DNA of 64,000 nt, from contig NC_089591.1 in NCBI RefSeq assembly GCF_019320115.1, positions 21,058,502 to 21,122,501 on the forward strand, read 5' to 3'. Numbering within the stretch: position 1 is the first letter of the stretch; every line of letters begins with the position of its first letter. The translations under genes were made by a program, and so were the position numbers. The DNA is from Miscanthus floridulus. Taxonomy: Eukaryota; Streptophyta; Magnoliopsida; Poales; Poaceae. The notes beneath the pieces are model-generated. The model saw nothing but the letters and a program-made list of their open reading frames with translations, did no database searches and was not told the origin of the DNA. Positions 45,884 to 56,739 of this stretch are shown here, in pieces.

Positions 45884-47118
45884 TGAGCTCGACCCAGTGA
45901 TCATCTTGAGGGCGCCAGCGATCTTTTTCCTAAACCTGCCCATGGCGAAAAATAGTAACACAAACTAAAAAACGGGGTCACGTTAGGTGAAATCAAATTG
46001 AACAACCCATGAGCTTGGCTCGGTGGTCTTGAGCCTAGAAATTTTCTATAGAGTTTCCTTGCTTTCAAGCTTTGTGGAAAATATTTTACAAGTGGTGAAG
46101 CAAAGCGAGTGAGAGGGAGTCAAAAAATGAGAGTGGAGTTTGAGTGAGAGCTCACACCTGAGCTATCGTTTTTGTACAGCAGAGCACTAGCCAAGAGGGG
46201 GAGGGAGCAATGGCTCCTCGCCTGTTGGAGAAGTAGCAGCGCTGGTGGCATTAGGCAGGGTGCGGCCGCACCCACCAGAGTGGGCCAGCTCAGTCCCCCC
46301 TTTGGTTGGTTGCTCCCAATGGCTAAGTGGAAGCTAGCCGTTGGGGTTTTGCAAAATTTCAAACTCCTCTCTTCTCAGAATTGTTTTTTCACAAAACTTT
46401 TATTATATTTTGAATTTTCATAAATATTTTAAAAATGGGAAATGACAAAAGGAAAGTCTAAGCTACTAGAAAAAGATTTTTATTTTATTTTTCTGAAAAG
46501 TTTATTTTTTGGAGTAAAATTTTAAATTTTCATTTTTTTAATTTTAATTTTTTGAAATTTTCAAAGATAACTACCGATTTACCTTTGGCAAGGGCTCGAC
46601 ATTTATAGTCCACCGGCAAGACTTCTCCTCCTTTATTGCTCTACAATTACATGAACAAACTCGAGGGAATTCTCGGGTTGCCTCAGGATTTTCCCCGCAT
46701 GGTTGACTGAAATAGCAACAACTATTTGAGCTATTTGAGTTTCTATTATTTTATTAAAACTGAATTGATTCTTTATGGAGGAGGACAAACTTTCAATTTT
46801 AGAATTTATATTTCAAGCATTTTATCATTAAACATTAACTTTTTATTAAGATTTTCATTTATTTTAGCTTGACATAGATCTAGGTCCTTTAAGGAGGGTT
46901 GGTTCGAATTATAGTTAGAATTGAAATTCGAAATGTAATTATTATTACCTCCTTGGAATCATAACTGATTATTATTACCTTATCGAAACTCATTGTTGAT
47001 GTATACAGCGTCTTCATGGGTCTCGCGGCAGTCGTCCCCTGAATGTCTGACTTCTCCATAGACCTTGCAAGTCATTTGGGAGTCCATGGCCTAAATGATG
47101 GCATTCATGGCTTCCATC
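45884..47118 (-). other. noncoding AT-rich stretch between Athila gag and ORF1
   Basis: Pol would be expected downstream of gag, but no RT, RNase H or integrase motif is seen in either strand. Mostly A/T homopolymer-rich sequence at 46370-46870. Confidence 0.5.
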
Positions 47119-47733
47119 TCAGCGGCGCGCTCGTCTAGTCTTTTCATTAATAGGTCCATTTTTACAGCAAGCATATCCACCTACTTCATGGTATGCATGC
47201 CTTTTTTTGTTTTCTTTCTTCCCCCAACTTTGATTGGACACCATTTTATCGACGAGAGCCGTAGCTCCATTGATGGTGAGGAAAAGAAATGCGCCTCCAG
47301 CAGTGGCATCTATGTGTCCCTTTGACATGGGCTTAAGCCCATCGTAGAAGTTCTAGAGCACGAGCCAATTCTCTATCCCATGGTGTGGGCATGCCTAGAT
47401 GTAATCCTGCAGCCTTTCCCATGCCTTGGGGATAGATTGCATGGAATTCTGCTAGAAATTGAAAATTCTCCCCCTCAGGGTGTTGGTGCCCATGGGGAAG
47501 AACTTCACAAGGAACGCCACGGAACATTTGTCCCATGTGTTGACGGCTTTCTTGTCCTTATAGAACCACTGCTTTGCCTTACCCACGAGGGAGAAGGGAA
47601 ACAGATGGAGCCTGATGCTTACTGGTGCAACGTCTTTTACGACAATGATGTTGCATAACTCAAGGAAGTGCTGAAGGTGCGCACTTGCATCCTCGCTAGG
47701 CAAACCACAGAACTGGTTTGCCTGCACCATCAT
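47119..47733 (-). pseudogene. Athila gag (retrotrans_gag-like)
   Basis: The minus strand reads FCGLPSEDASAHLQHFLELC, then LFPFSLVGKAKQWFY, NTWDKCSVAFLVKFFPMG and LRGRIFNF. This is the core of the Gypsy Gag domain (PF03732-like) as found in Athila. After a stop near 47452, more Gag follows (HIDATAGGAFLFLTINGATALVDKM). The gene is broken by several stops. The plus-strand Athila at 53.2-54 kb has the same domain. Confidence 0.85.
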
Positions 47734-48159
47734 TATGAGGCTAGTCCAGAGCTCAAGGAAGTGTTGACAGTGGGCCCAACAAGCACATTAGCAACAAGAT
47801 GGGTGGAGTAGTCGCGGAGTGATGTGGTCATGAGTGAAGTAGTAGACGGTGCGGGGGTGACTGGTTCACTTGCCGGCGAAGTAGCAGAAGAAGCGGCTGA
47901 GACCTGCTCTTCCTTAGGAGTGCCTCTAGATTATCGGTGTAGTTTTCTAGCAGGTTGTAACCGGTCATACACTATCCTATTTTCATCCACAACAGGAGAA
48001 AACAAATAGAGTTAGCCTACATAAACTATTGCTACCATTCATGCATATGATCATGATCATGTCCTACTAGATTGTTTTGACCTATGCCTTCCCCACCAAT
48101 AGGGGCAAAAATACTTGTTGGCATTTCTTAGCGCAATCACCAAGTATGGAGATGGAATC

Positions 48160-48180
48160 CATTCCTGGCAATGGCACTAG
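48160..48180 (-). other. degenerate primer-binding site of the minus-strand Athila
   Basis: The minus strand reads TGCCATTGCCAGGAATGG just after the LTR end motif CTAAGAAATACCAATAGGCATTTC. It is close to the tRNA-Asp-type site TGGCGCCGTTGCCGGGGA used by Athila elements. Confidence 0.45.
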
Positions 48181-48641
48181 AAATGCCTATTGGTATTTCT
48201 TAGTACCATCGCTAAGATTTGGATGAATCTTAGCAACGCCATCTAGGAACACCAACATGATAGTTCTTAATGATTATAGAAACAATATCCGCAAGCGCAC
48301 GGATCTATTATTGTAGCATTTCACCTGAAATTATTCAGGGTATTATTATTTATATTTTCCCAAAGGAAGGCATGGTATAAAGATTATAGCATTGATATGA
48401 ACAAGATTACATGCTTGCATAGTGAACCAAAGTTTATAACAAGGGTAAAATGGTATATCGAGGATAGTGGACACACACTTGGGCCAACCTCAAGGATAAA
48501 AGGAAAACAAAGAATAAAAGAATATTCCTAAGCGGAGCAGGCTTGTTCTAATATAGCCATGCAAAAAACAGTTAATGATCATACAAATTACATGGTTATA
48601 ACTAGACCTAAGTGTAAGATGGGTTGGGAGGCCGTCATGTA

Positions 48642-49822
48642 CTAGTCTGCTATAGCCCTACTAATGGGGCAAAACCCACCTCACACCTACCCCACCCCAT
48701 AATTCAATAATGTCTCCTGTCAACCCAACCCATCCCAAAAATTTAATTACAGAACCTGCCTCAACCTGTCCCATTCTTGTGGGTTACCCAAAACCATGAA
48801 GTACCTAGAGTCCTGGACAATTTGGTGCATGCATCAATGTTTATCCTCACCCTCAATGGCGCGACTGCAGTGACGCCGAGTGGCCTCCTGGTGTGGACTA
48901 ATGGCACTATCTAGATGAAGGGCCACACGTTCCACCCGTCTCCACTGCCATTCCGGGACCTGGGTGTCCAGAACATCATTGCCTTGTAGTCCTCCACCAC
49001 CTCCATGTTTGCCATCTTTGGATTGTACACCGACCTAAGGGGTCAGAGCGTAGCCTTCTTCGTCTCCATTGAACGAGATGACAACGAATGCGTGGAAGAA
49101 ATCAACACGCACCCTACTCAATCTAGGAACCATCCAAATGCGGAGTAGCAGCCATACGAGACACCCAAAAATACTACTCCTGCCAACAATCTTGGTGGTG
49201 AATTAAAAGAACACCTTGACGTGGCTACGGACATTTTGTGCATACAAGCTGGATGCAGCTATCTTCTTGTATGCATACCTGGAATGATTTGGCGCCCAGT
49301 CCATCATTTCTTCGAACACCTTGACGACGACATTGGTCCCTCTCTTAGCTCTATGAAGTGTCAAAATAGCCGACAGCCTTGTTGTGCTGCTGCTCGCCGG
49401 CATCCGCGAGGGTCTCTAAACAAGCAGTGCGCATTCCTATGGAGTCTGAGGAAGAGGATCTTGTTTCACTAATTCACCGTGAGGTGTCCATGATGATCAC
49501 CACTACAGCAGCATCGTGAACATGTCGATGAGGAACTCAAGCAGCCACAGCATGCCATGGAGTGAATGTGGAGAGCCCCGGGCGCTGCGCGTGCTAGCGT
49601 AGATAGTGCATGTGGCCTATGGTGCTCCAAACGCCGGAGACGCGTGTCTGCAACTCTACACAACACCCATTCCAACCTAACCCAACCCACATATTCTGTA
49701 CACCTAACTCGCCACCCACGAGCTCATACAACCCATCCTCACCCATCCAAACAAGCCCCATTTTGGAACCCAACCCAAAAAACTCATTTCCAACTGACCC
49801 ATTAGCAGGCTTAGTCTGCTAG
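48642..49822. mobile_element. small TIR-like DNA element carrying gene fragments (Pack-type candidate)
   Basis: Ends are imperfect inverted repeats: the left reads CTAGTCTGCTATAGCCC then CTAATGGG; the right, reversed, reads CTAGCAGACTAAGCC then GCTAATGGG. TCATGT lies just outside both ends (48636 and 49828). Both flanking arms are rich in CCCAACCC/GGGTTGGG, as in some grass hAT-type elements; the superfamily is a guess. It holds no transposase. It carries a lectin-domain gene fragment and lies within an Athila LTR. Confidence 0.55.
48838..49104 (+). pseudogene. L-type lectin-domain receptor kinase, N-terminal fragment
   Basis: The plus frame reads FILTLNGATAVTPSGLLVWT, then NGTI, stop, KGHTFHPSPLPFRDLG, a second stop, SMFAIFGLYTDLRGQSVAFFV. 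This follows the start of the legume-lectin domain of plant L-type lectin receptor kinases: the TLNG...TPSGLL..TNGT strand, KGHAFHP..L.FRD, then SF.FAI...Y.D.SGHG.AFF. In the intact proteins this domain lies outside the cell, before a transmembrane helix and a Ser/Thr kinase. Only about 90 residues are present, with two in-frame stops, no signal peptide and no kinase, so it is a captured, dead fragment. Confidence 0.7.
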
Positions 49823-50864
49823 CAACCTCATGTGACAATTTAGACTCCTACACCCTACCCGAACATGGGGATAATGGAGGACAGACAGGGTTGTCACCAC
49901 CTACCACCTACCCCTCAAGTGTGTAGTAGAAATGCGTTCACCTATCCCATGTACTCGGGCAGCTCACCTAATTACATAGAAACTATCCACATCCCCTGGG
50001 ACTCCGACCCTACAGATCGACAAGCAGACGATATGGGCACACCCAAAGGCATGATGAACCGCCACCTCAACTTAGCTCTACTTCTATTCATACAAGTTAT
50101 ATGAATGATTAAGCATAAAGTTCTACATGTTACGCTCATGACATAGAAACTATAGGCTAGTTCATATATCATGATTATAACATGAAGACTATACTCTAAT
50201 TCAATAGCCCAACTATATTGATAATATGAGAGCAAGACTTTGGAAGGTTTCTTCATTGTATTCATACCAAAGATCCTTTCTTCAAGGAGCCAAGCTCTCC
50301 TTGATTGCTCTTGCTAGCCCAAATGAGGTGTGTGTGAAGGAGTGCTCCACCCCCTACTTATACATAAGTGAGGTCGGCTTTGGGGTAGTAAAATAGGAAG
50401 CTATCCTATACCGCCTCAACATGTCGCCATGCAACTGCCAAAGTGAGGTGGGGCCAGGCTGGACCAGGGGTGGTGCTGCCACACCTAGTGGGCTCGTGCG
50501 CTTGCCAGCGCCTTGCTTTGGCAGGCTCCTAGCTGGGCCTAGATGGCTCCCACGTCAGTGCTAGGCCTAGGTTTGTTATGTAGGTAGGCTTTCTCCTTTT
50601 ATTCCTTTGTGCATTTCTATTTTATGTCTTCCGAGTTGCGCCTTTTGTCTTGTTTTCCACTTGTATTCGAATATATGTGCTGCAAAACATGATTCTTCCA
50701 ATACAAGTGGAACTATGTCAATAACAAATGCACATGTGTCATAAGTTTGTTTATTTTTCCTATTTTGGATATTAATTGGTGGTTAAAAATGGTCATTAAG
50801 GACCGCCAATAGTGCTGATCTGGGGTGGCACGTCAGGGACCTTAAAAAGTATAGGGCAGATGAT

Positions 50865-51791
50865 GCTGGCTAGTTCATGCATCAATACTAGAATATCCTA
50901 CTTGAGCAAGTTCGAGGCCTGTTGACCAATTCAATTGGTTAGCTATTTATTTTCTCCGGTGGACTACAAGTTAAACTAGTAGATTACCAGTTAAGCCGGT
51001 CAGCTTCATGTTCGACTACTCAGACAACATCAAGACAAGTCTGCTTACTCCTTTGATCTCACATAATATTTTCACTTGATTTCTTTGACCTTGCTACAAG
51101 ATGTTTCTCCATCTTCTAGTAGGATCGGGGACTAAGTGTGTACACTTCACCTTGCGGTGAGTGCACTACTTTTACTACTTCTCAACTAAGCTAGGGACTG
51201 GCTAGTGTGCTCGGCTAGCATCTAGAGTCTTCTATTTTTTGACCCTAGCACTATGTGAATTATTCACCTACCGCCAGGCTCAGGGACTAAGTGGCTACAC
51301 TTCACCTGGCGGTGAATGTAGTGTTTTTTTCCGCATTTACCCTCATTGACTAAGTCACGGATGATAATCATCTGACCTCACAAATGGAGTCTAAGTGGCT
51401 ACACTTCATCTGAGGTACCACAAGATGGTAGAAGTTAGGACTCTTATGGAAATTGTAATCCAAATAGAATACCTACCATGTAGGCGACTAGGATACTTTC
51501 CTTGTAACCCTACCCCTCCTGAGTATATAAGGAGGGGTAGTGATCCCCTAGTTAACATGGGCCTCTAGATCTAGATGGAAATCCTAGGCTTAGCATAGGG
51601 TCATCTCAATCATTACAAATAAATAGACCACATGACATAGGTTTTTGCATCATCTTGATGGCCAATACCTCTATAAATCTTGTGTCTTGTGTCTCTGTTA
51701 CCATCTAGTTCTTGATCACACGCACCTCTACCACACAATCTACTATCGTGGGTATACTCCTCGATGGACTACCACCACATATCAATCGACA
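50865..51791 (+). mobile_element. Tat-type 3' end: tail and 3' LTR
   Basis: Tail with two CGGGGACTAAGTG/CAGGGACTAAGTG boxes and hairpins (51141-51165, 51295-51321), a GATGATAATCATC palindrome (about 51359), then an LTR of about 380 bp. There is no coding sequence; the internal and 5' parts are absent. Confidence 0.65.
51411..51791 (+). repeat. 3' LTR of the Tat fragment (about 381 bp)
   Basis: Start placed at TGAGGTACC (approximate) and end at CAATCGACA. TATATAA at 51524-51530 in GAGTATATAAGGAGGGG matches other Tat LTRs. Shares the downstream TGACATAGGT...CTTGTGTC...ACCATC..GTTC order with Tat A. Confidence 0.65.
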
Positions 51792-51970
51792 TTGGCCCCA
51801 CATGTAGGCTGTCCGGCCTATGGGGCCCACCTGTTGGCTTCTCCTTCGTATGAAGGATTCCCACCACCTCTAAGGTTCAATCTATGCCATGGATCAAGGT
51901 CGGTTTGAATCAAGAGTCTAGATTGAGCGTTGCCACATATTCATGGGTCCACAAGATGCCTGGTGCCCCC

Positions 51971-51980
51971 CTATAAAAGG
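51971..51980 (+). promoter_or_regulatory. TATA box of the plus-strand Athila LTR
   Basis: CTATAAAAGG in CCCCCCTATAAAAGGACCCCC. Confidence 0.6.
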
Positions 51981-52985
51981 ACCCCCAACCTCCTCCAGAA
52001 AGCGATCATCTGCAATCTGATCAAGATCCATCACAATTATCCAGGAAGATCAACCAGAGAATAGGATAGATCTCCAATACCTCAAAGCTTTAGTATAGTC
52101 TAGCTAGTAAGATCCTAAGTAGAGTTGAGCTACTCCTTAGGATTTTGGATTCATCATCTGGAGGCTTGGTAAAGCCATTGTATCCTTTATATTTCATATC
52201 TTGTTCATGACTTTAGCTTAATCTATATTATGTTTCTATCTATCATGTTCTTAGTTTACTTTGGTAGTATGCTTGATACAGTCATAGTAAACACTAAGTT
52301 TATGCATATGACCGCAAAGTGCTTATCTCAATACTCAAGTGGGTTAAGTGGTTCGACATTAGTGTAAGCGTGGTGATTGTATGTTGTTTACCTGTAGATT
52401 CACCCTACATTCTGGATCATGTGGTAGATCACGAGGGTGAAGCCTCGTTGAGTCCTTTGTAGTCCACCTCCTATTTGTAGGTAAAGTAGGAACTAGTTGT
52501 GAGGGAAGTCATGCTCTGTTCTTGATCTTCCTTAGTAATGTCCTTTATGCATAGATGAAGAGTTAATTATGATATAGAAGAGAGTATATATGCCTTTGTA
52601 AATATAGACTTGATATATAGGAATCTTTCTCTTTTGTATTATTACTTAGTCTAGCTATACTATATTTCTGAGTATCTATAACTATCTCTGGATTGTTATC
52701 ATTGCCATGCACTTATCATTCATATATGTTTTGGCTTACCCCTATTTAGAGTAAGTGTTTAGTTAATGATTCCATCATAAGTATAATATTTATCAATATC
52801 TCTAGCCACTGCTCCTCTCTATGGTAAAATATAAATAACAATACCTGGAATACTCCCAGTGAAGTGCTACAATGGTATATCTGTGCGCTTGCAGCCATAT
52901 CTTTCTAAGTCACATTTTATTACCATAAACATTTCTAGTGTCGTTGGTTTTAGTAGTGGTGCTAAGAAATGCCAACAAGCATTTC

Positions 52986-53003
52986 CAGCGACATTGTCGG
53001 GGA
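52986..53003 (+). other. primer-binding site, tRNA-Asp type (degenerate)
   Basis: CAGCGACATTGTCGGGGA resembles TGGCGCCGTTGCCGGGGA, the usual Athila/Tat site, following the conserved LTR end GCTAAGAAATGCCAACAAGCATTTC. Confidence 0.65.
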
Positions 53004-53233
53004 GGGCACATGCTAAAAGAGAATTGATCAAACAATACTTATTGATGGTATCATAACTATGCACTACTGCTCTAGTAGGCTTACCCTTGTTTTTATTTGT
53101 TCATATATTATACAGGGTATTGTAGGACTAGTTTTGATTTAGAAGCTTACACTCAAAAGAACAACACAAAGCTCATTAGGCCAAGCATCCTAATCAAAAT
53201 CAAACTAATCAAGAGGCATCTTGACACTCGTTT

Positions 53234-53966
53234 TTGAAGCCATGGCTGACAAGATGCTACAAAGGTTCTCTGCTTCCAAGCACGGAAAACATTTGCACTA
53301 GGACAACACTCAAAACCAAGAACATTGAGTTTGAACTCAAGCCAAGCCTCATCAACAAGGTGCAAGCCAACCCATTCAGCAGAAAGGCACTTGAAGACAC
53401 TAGTGCTCATCTCCAGAATTTCCTAAAAATTAGAATCACAGTTACGATCAAGGACGTCGCTGATGATATCATACTACTTCGCCTTTTTCCATTTTCTCTT
53501 TTGGGAAAGGCGAAGCAGTTGTTCTATGCCAAAAAAGATGACATTGACACATGGGCAAAGTGCTCAAAAGCCTTTCTAGCAAAATTGTTTCCTATAGGCA
53601 AAACCAATTCCCTACTGAGAAAAAATCTCTAACTTTCAGCAACACAAAGATGAAACCATTCTAGAGGCATGGGAACATTTTCCAGAATATATTTCAAAAT
53701 GCCCTCATCATGGGATGGAGGATTGGTTGCTCATGCAAGGTTTTTTTTATCATGGATTAACTATGAAGGCTCATGAACAACTCGATGCTACTACTGGAGG
53801 AGCATTTATGTCACTCACCATTAATAATGCCCAAGCTCTCATGGAAAAGATAGCCTCTAACCAAGGCCGGTCTAAATACAACATCCAACATTGTAAGAAG
53901 AGTGAGGAAGTCAAAGAAGAGGTGTGCACACTATCTACTAAGATGGATGTATTACTAATAAACTAG
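53234..53966 (+). pseudogene. Athila gag (retrotrans_gag-like), plus strand
   Basis: The frame from about 53290 reads IEFELKPSLINKVQANPFS, EDTSAHLQNFLKI, LLRLFPFSLLGKAKQLFY, DTWAKCSKAFLAKLFPIGKT. After a frame change near 53625 it continues ILEAWEHF, CPHHGMEDWLL, HEQLDATTGGAFMSLTI. It matches the minus-strand Athila Gag nearly block for block. The stop at 53964 lies before NKLEQR-type sequence that reads on in frame (LEQRANYKKDH), so the last stop may be a point mutation. Non-functional. Confidence 0.85.
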
Positions 53967-53990
53967 CTCGAACAGCGAGCCAACTACAAG

Positions 53991-54190
53991 AAAGATCATG
54001 TCAACACAGAATTTTCTCCCGTGCCAAGGACAAACGAGCAAGCCAGAAGGATCCGCTCGATGGAGCTGAGCATCCACCTAGCTTCAGCGTAGGGATGGTC
54101 GATCCTGTGCCCTCCTCCCGAGACATGCCAGTCAATTTGACCCTGCAATTGACAAGGAGAGAAAGTTTATCAGTAATTAAGGGCGGAACA
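53991..54190. other. short spacer, origin unclear
   Basis: About 200 bp between the Athila gag and an antisense LTR. It reads weakly on from gag and contains GTCGATCCTGTGCCCTCC-type sequence that I cannot place. Confidence 0.3.
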
Positions 54191-55800
54191 TGTTGGTGTT
54201 GCCAGACAGTCCCGAATGTGTGGCTCTAAGAGCCGATATGAAAGGATATCGACTAAATAGTTGATTCTGGCATATCCATAAGAATAAATCGATTAAAGCT
54301 CATGGGGTTGTGTACGAAGAACTGGTTATCATTCTAGATGAATATCATTGTTTAGACAGATATTAGTCACTGGCAAAAGGATATCAATAGTAATAAATTC
54401 ATGCTAAGCCAATGACTACAAGTAACCGAACTCCTTTTATGAAAGAAATAGTTCATCATCATTCAACCATTTAATAGAAATAAATCTAATGAACATATTA
54501 GATCTCATCTATTGCTCTGACTAGTGGGGCATGAGGCAAAATCATGTAGGCCATAGAAACAACAGTAGACTCGATGACCCTAACTTATTACTAATATCAG
54601 TGGGGCATGAGGAAGAATCATGAAGGCCATAATACAATAATAAGATCATGGGGCTAACACATCTTTCAACCTACTGCTACTTCAACGATCTCATGATGTG
54701 AACTATTTGTGAAAGCACTCGATATCGGCTAAATAGGCGATTCAGACATAGCGCACAGTTAAGGTCATGCCCTCTTAGGAACAGATCTACCAAATAATGA
54801 TCTCCACTCTATGGTGCTAATAGTGGGGTGTGAGGCAGAATCACACAGGACCGTGATAACGGGCCTATGAAACGGTTTTCGCAAGCCAATAGATCTACTC
54901 AAAACCAGACACACCTTAACCGCACGCTATGTATGATCAAGATTGATATAAAATAGCCAATAAAACATAACTCATTGTTAAAAGTGTAGATTAGATTAAA
55001 TTTTAGATCAACAAACGATGAGTTAAAAAAGATATAAGGCTAATCTAGATCAATCCCAATCGGGCGAAGTGATATTGCTATAATTAAATAAACAATGGAA
55101 GCAATAAGCAATATCAGTAACTTAATGAATCTATCCAAAGGAACACCACCCTTAGATAGAGCCGATAACTTGACCTTGACCTAGTTCGAGCAGTGGAGGT
55201 CGACCGGATCGATATAGCCGTACTTGAACTAGACAAGAGTTGATAACTAACTCATACCAGAGTCATAGTGGAGGTCGACCGGATCGATGAAGCCATATGA
55301 ACAGAGGTATAAGCCATGACGATACTTACAGACAAGCAGTGGAGGTCGATCGGATCGATGCAGCCGTACTTGCTGAAGAACTCACTGAGATCTACTCTAC
55401 TCCTACTCCTAAGTGGTGGCCAGAGCCGAAAAAAAGTAAATAATTGGTATTTGATTGATTATGTGTCTTTTACAATAGCCAGACTTTGATATTTATACCC
55501 GGGACCTACGCACGACTCCTATCTAAGCATGACTCATCACAATTTTCACCCTAGAGAAAGCATTCCTAATTTAAGATAACTTGGACTCTAATCTTTCTTT
55601 TTTTATAGAGTCCAACATGTCTCATCTTGGCGCCGATCATAGCCTTTGTCGTTATCTGCTGGCGCTATCTGAAGAAAGCCGAATTCTAGTTTTGCATTCG
55701 AATCAGTTGGTTTTGATCTACACACAATTGATCCCTTGATGACATGATCTTGGGAGTTTTCGAGTCCCTGTGACTCTTCTTCCAAATTCTAGTGTAAACA
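54191..55800 (-). repeat. Gypsy LTR, 1610 bp, minus strand
   Basis: Plus-strand ends are TGTTGGTGTTGCC and AGTGTAAACA; next to it at 55801 is CATGCCCCCCAATTTT, which on the minus strand is a purine tract GGGGGGCATG before TGTTTACACT. This makes it the 3' LTR of a minus-strand element. It holds three copies of a 36-bp GC-richer word (GTGGAGGTCGACCGGATCGA) at 55193, 55268 and 55339, and an AT-rich half with GTGGGGCATGAGG words. Confidence 0.7.
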
Positions 55801-56735
55801 CATGCCCCCCAATTTTGGGATAAAAGTAATTTTATTCCAAAATTATCATGTTTGTGCCCCCGATAGGTCCGTAGTCATGGGTAAAGAATCTTGATCTAGG
55901 GGTCCATTGTTTGTCGCCGTCTATGTCAGCTCATGAGCCCATGCTTCAAAACTTTTATGAGAGCATCATTGCTTCATGGGCACTTGGATTCATCCTTCTA
56001 GAACGGCTATAAAATGTCTATCCGACCCTAGCGAGTGCAACTTAACAATTCAGCCATGTTTCCCTTCTATCTGCTAACTCGAGTGCTCCCAACTCCGCTG
56101 GACCCTCCATGGTCTATCCTTTTGCTATGAAGATCTTGAGCGGTTAGAAGAATTCTTGTGTATAGGGTGATTGTGTTGCTCATTCTAGCAGCCTCGTTGA
56201 GCAAGAAGACCAGCTATTGCAGTTAGAAGAATTCTTGTGATATCACCTGAGTCTTCTTTCCATGCTTGCAAAGTTGTTCTAGTGTTTGTGAGGGCTAAAA
56301 TGTGTGGACATCTTTCCCTTGTTTGCTCCTCCAAACGCCCACCAGGAAAGCCATAGGCTTTTTCCCATAGTCCCTCAATTTACCAAGAAATTGGTTGAGC
56401 ATATGTTAGGTGGGCGACCTTTCCTCTTCTCTAGCACAATTTTATCAATGGGCCGATGTTGATTCGGTTCACGATGACCTTTGGCCTTGTGGGGACCTGA
56501 ACTCTCTTCAATCCAAAGAAGCCTTGATCGGTTGATCTCTAGTTAATGTAAATCCTTTGTATCCATCCCATGATATTTTGTAATTTGGGGAAGCAATAAG
56601 TTCGAGTCTGTTATCTCTTTGTTATCCATCCCCTCAATTCCTGGAGTGCCGATCCACTTCCATTTTTGATTCCAATTTGTGAGCTGCTTTCCTTTCTCGA
56701 TTGCTACTCTAGTTATCACTAGATCGCTCTAAAAA
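55801..56735 (-). other. internal 3' region of the minus-strand Gypsy element
   Basis: No secure coding signal. A TATAAAA lies at about 56008 on the plus strand, 50 bp before an ATG (56056), as in accessory-gene promoters of Tat elements, but the following frame is not recognisable. The word GTTAGAAGAATTCTTGTG occurs twice (56143, 56222). Confidence 0.35.
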
Positions 56736-56739
56736 AGGA

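Larger units (their letters stand above)
36901..50860 (-). mobile_element. Athila-type Gypsy element, pol missing, with two nested insertions
   Basis: In minus-strand order: LTR (about 50860-48190, carrying a small DNA element at 48642-49822), a degenerate tRNA-Asp-type PBS (about 48160-48180), gag (47733-47119), about 1.2 kb of AT-rich noncoding DNA, an ORF1-like gene (45859 down to 44312 and on to about 37300 beyond the solo LTR at 37386-44311), then noncoding DNA to about 36900. No RT or integrase was found and no second LTR is recognisable. Outer limits are approximate. Confidence 0.65.
48185..50860 (-). repeat. LTR of the minus-strand Athila, with a nested DNA element
   Basis: Excluding 48642-49822 the LTR is about 1.5 kb, normal for Athila. 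A CTTATGTATAAGTAGGGG promoter-like block is at about 50345 (minus). The region near 48300 (CAAGCGCACGGATCTATTATTG) is the reverse complement of matching sequence in the plus-strand Athila LTR near 52860. The start in element sense, near 50860, is not exactly placed. Confidence 0.55.
51792..53990 (+). mobile_element. Athila-type Gypsy element, 5' end (LTR, PBS, gag)
   Basis: LTR (51792 to about 52950, its start cut off by the Tat LTR), PBS (52986-53003), gag (53234-53966). The rest of the element is not in the window; about 200 bp later an unrelated LTR begins. It is oriented opposite to the Athila at 36.9-50.9 kb. Confidence 0.65.

Noticed and set aside
48841..49104. A functional lectin receptor kinase gene
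   Set aside because: Only about 90 residues with two in-frame stops, no signal peptide and no kinase domain nearby.
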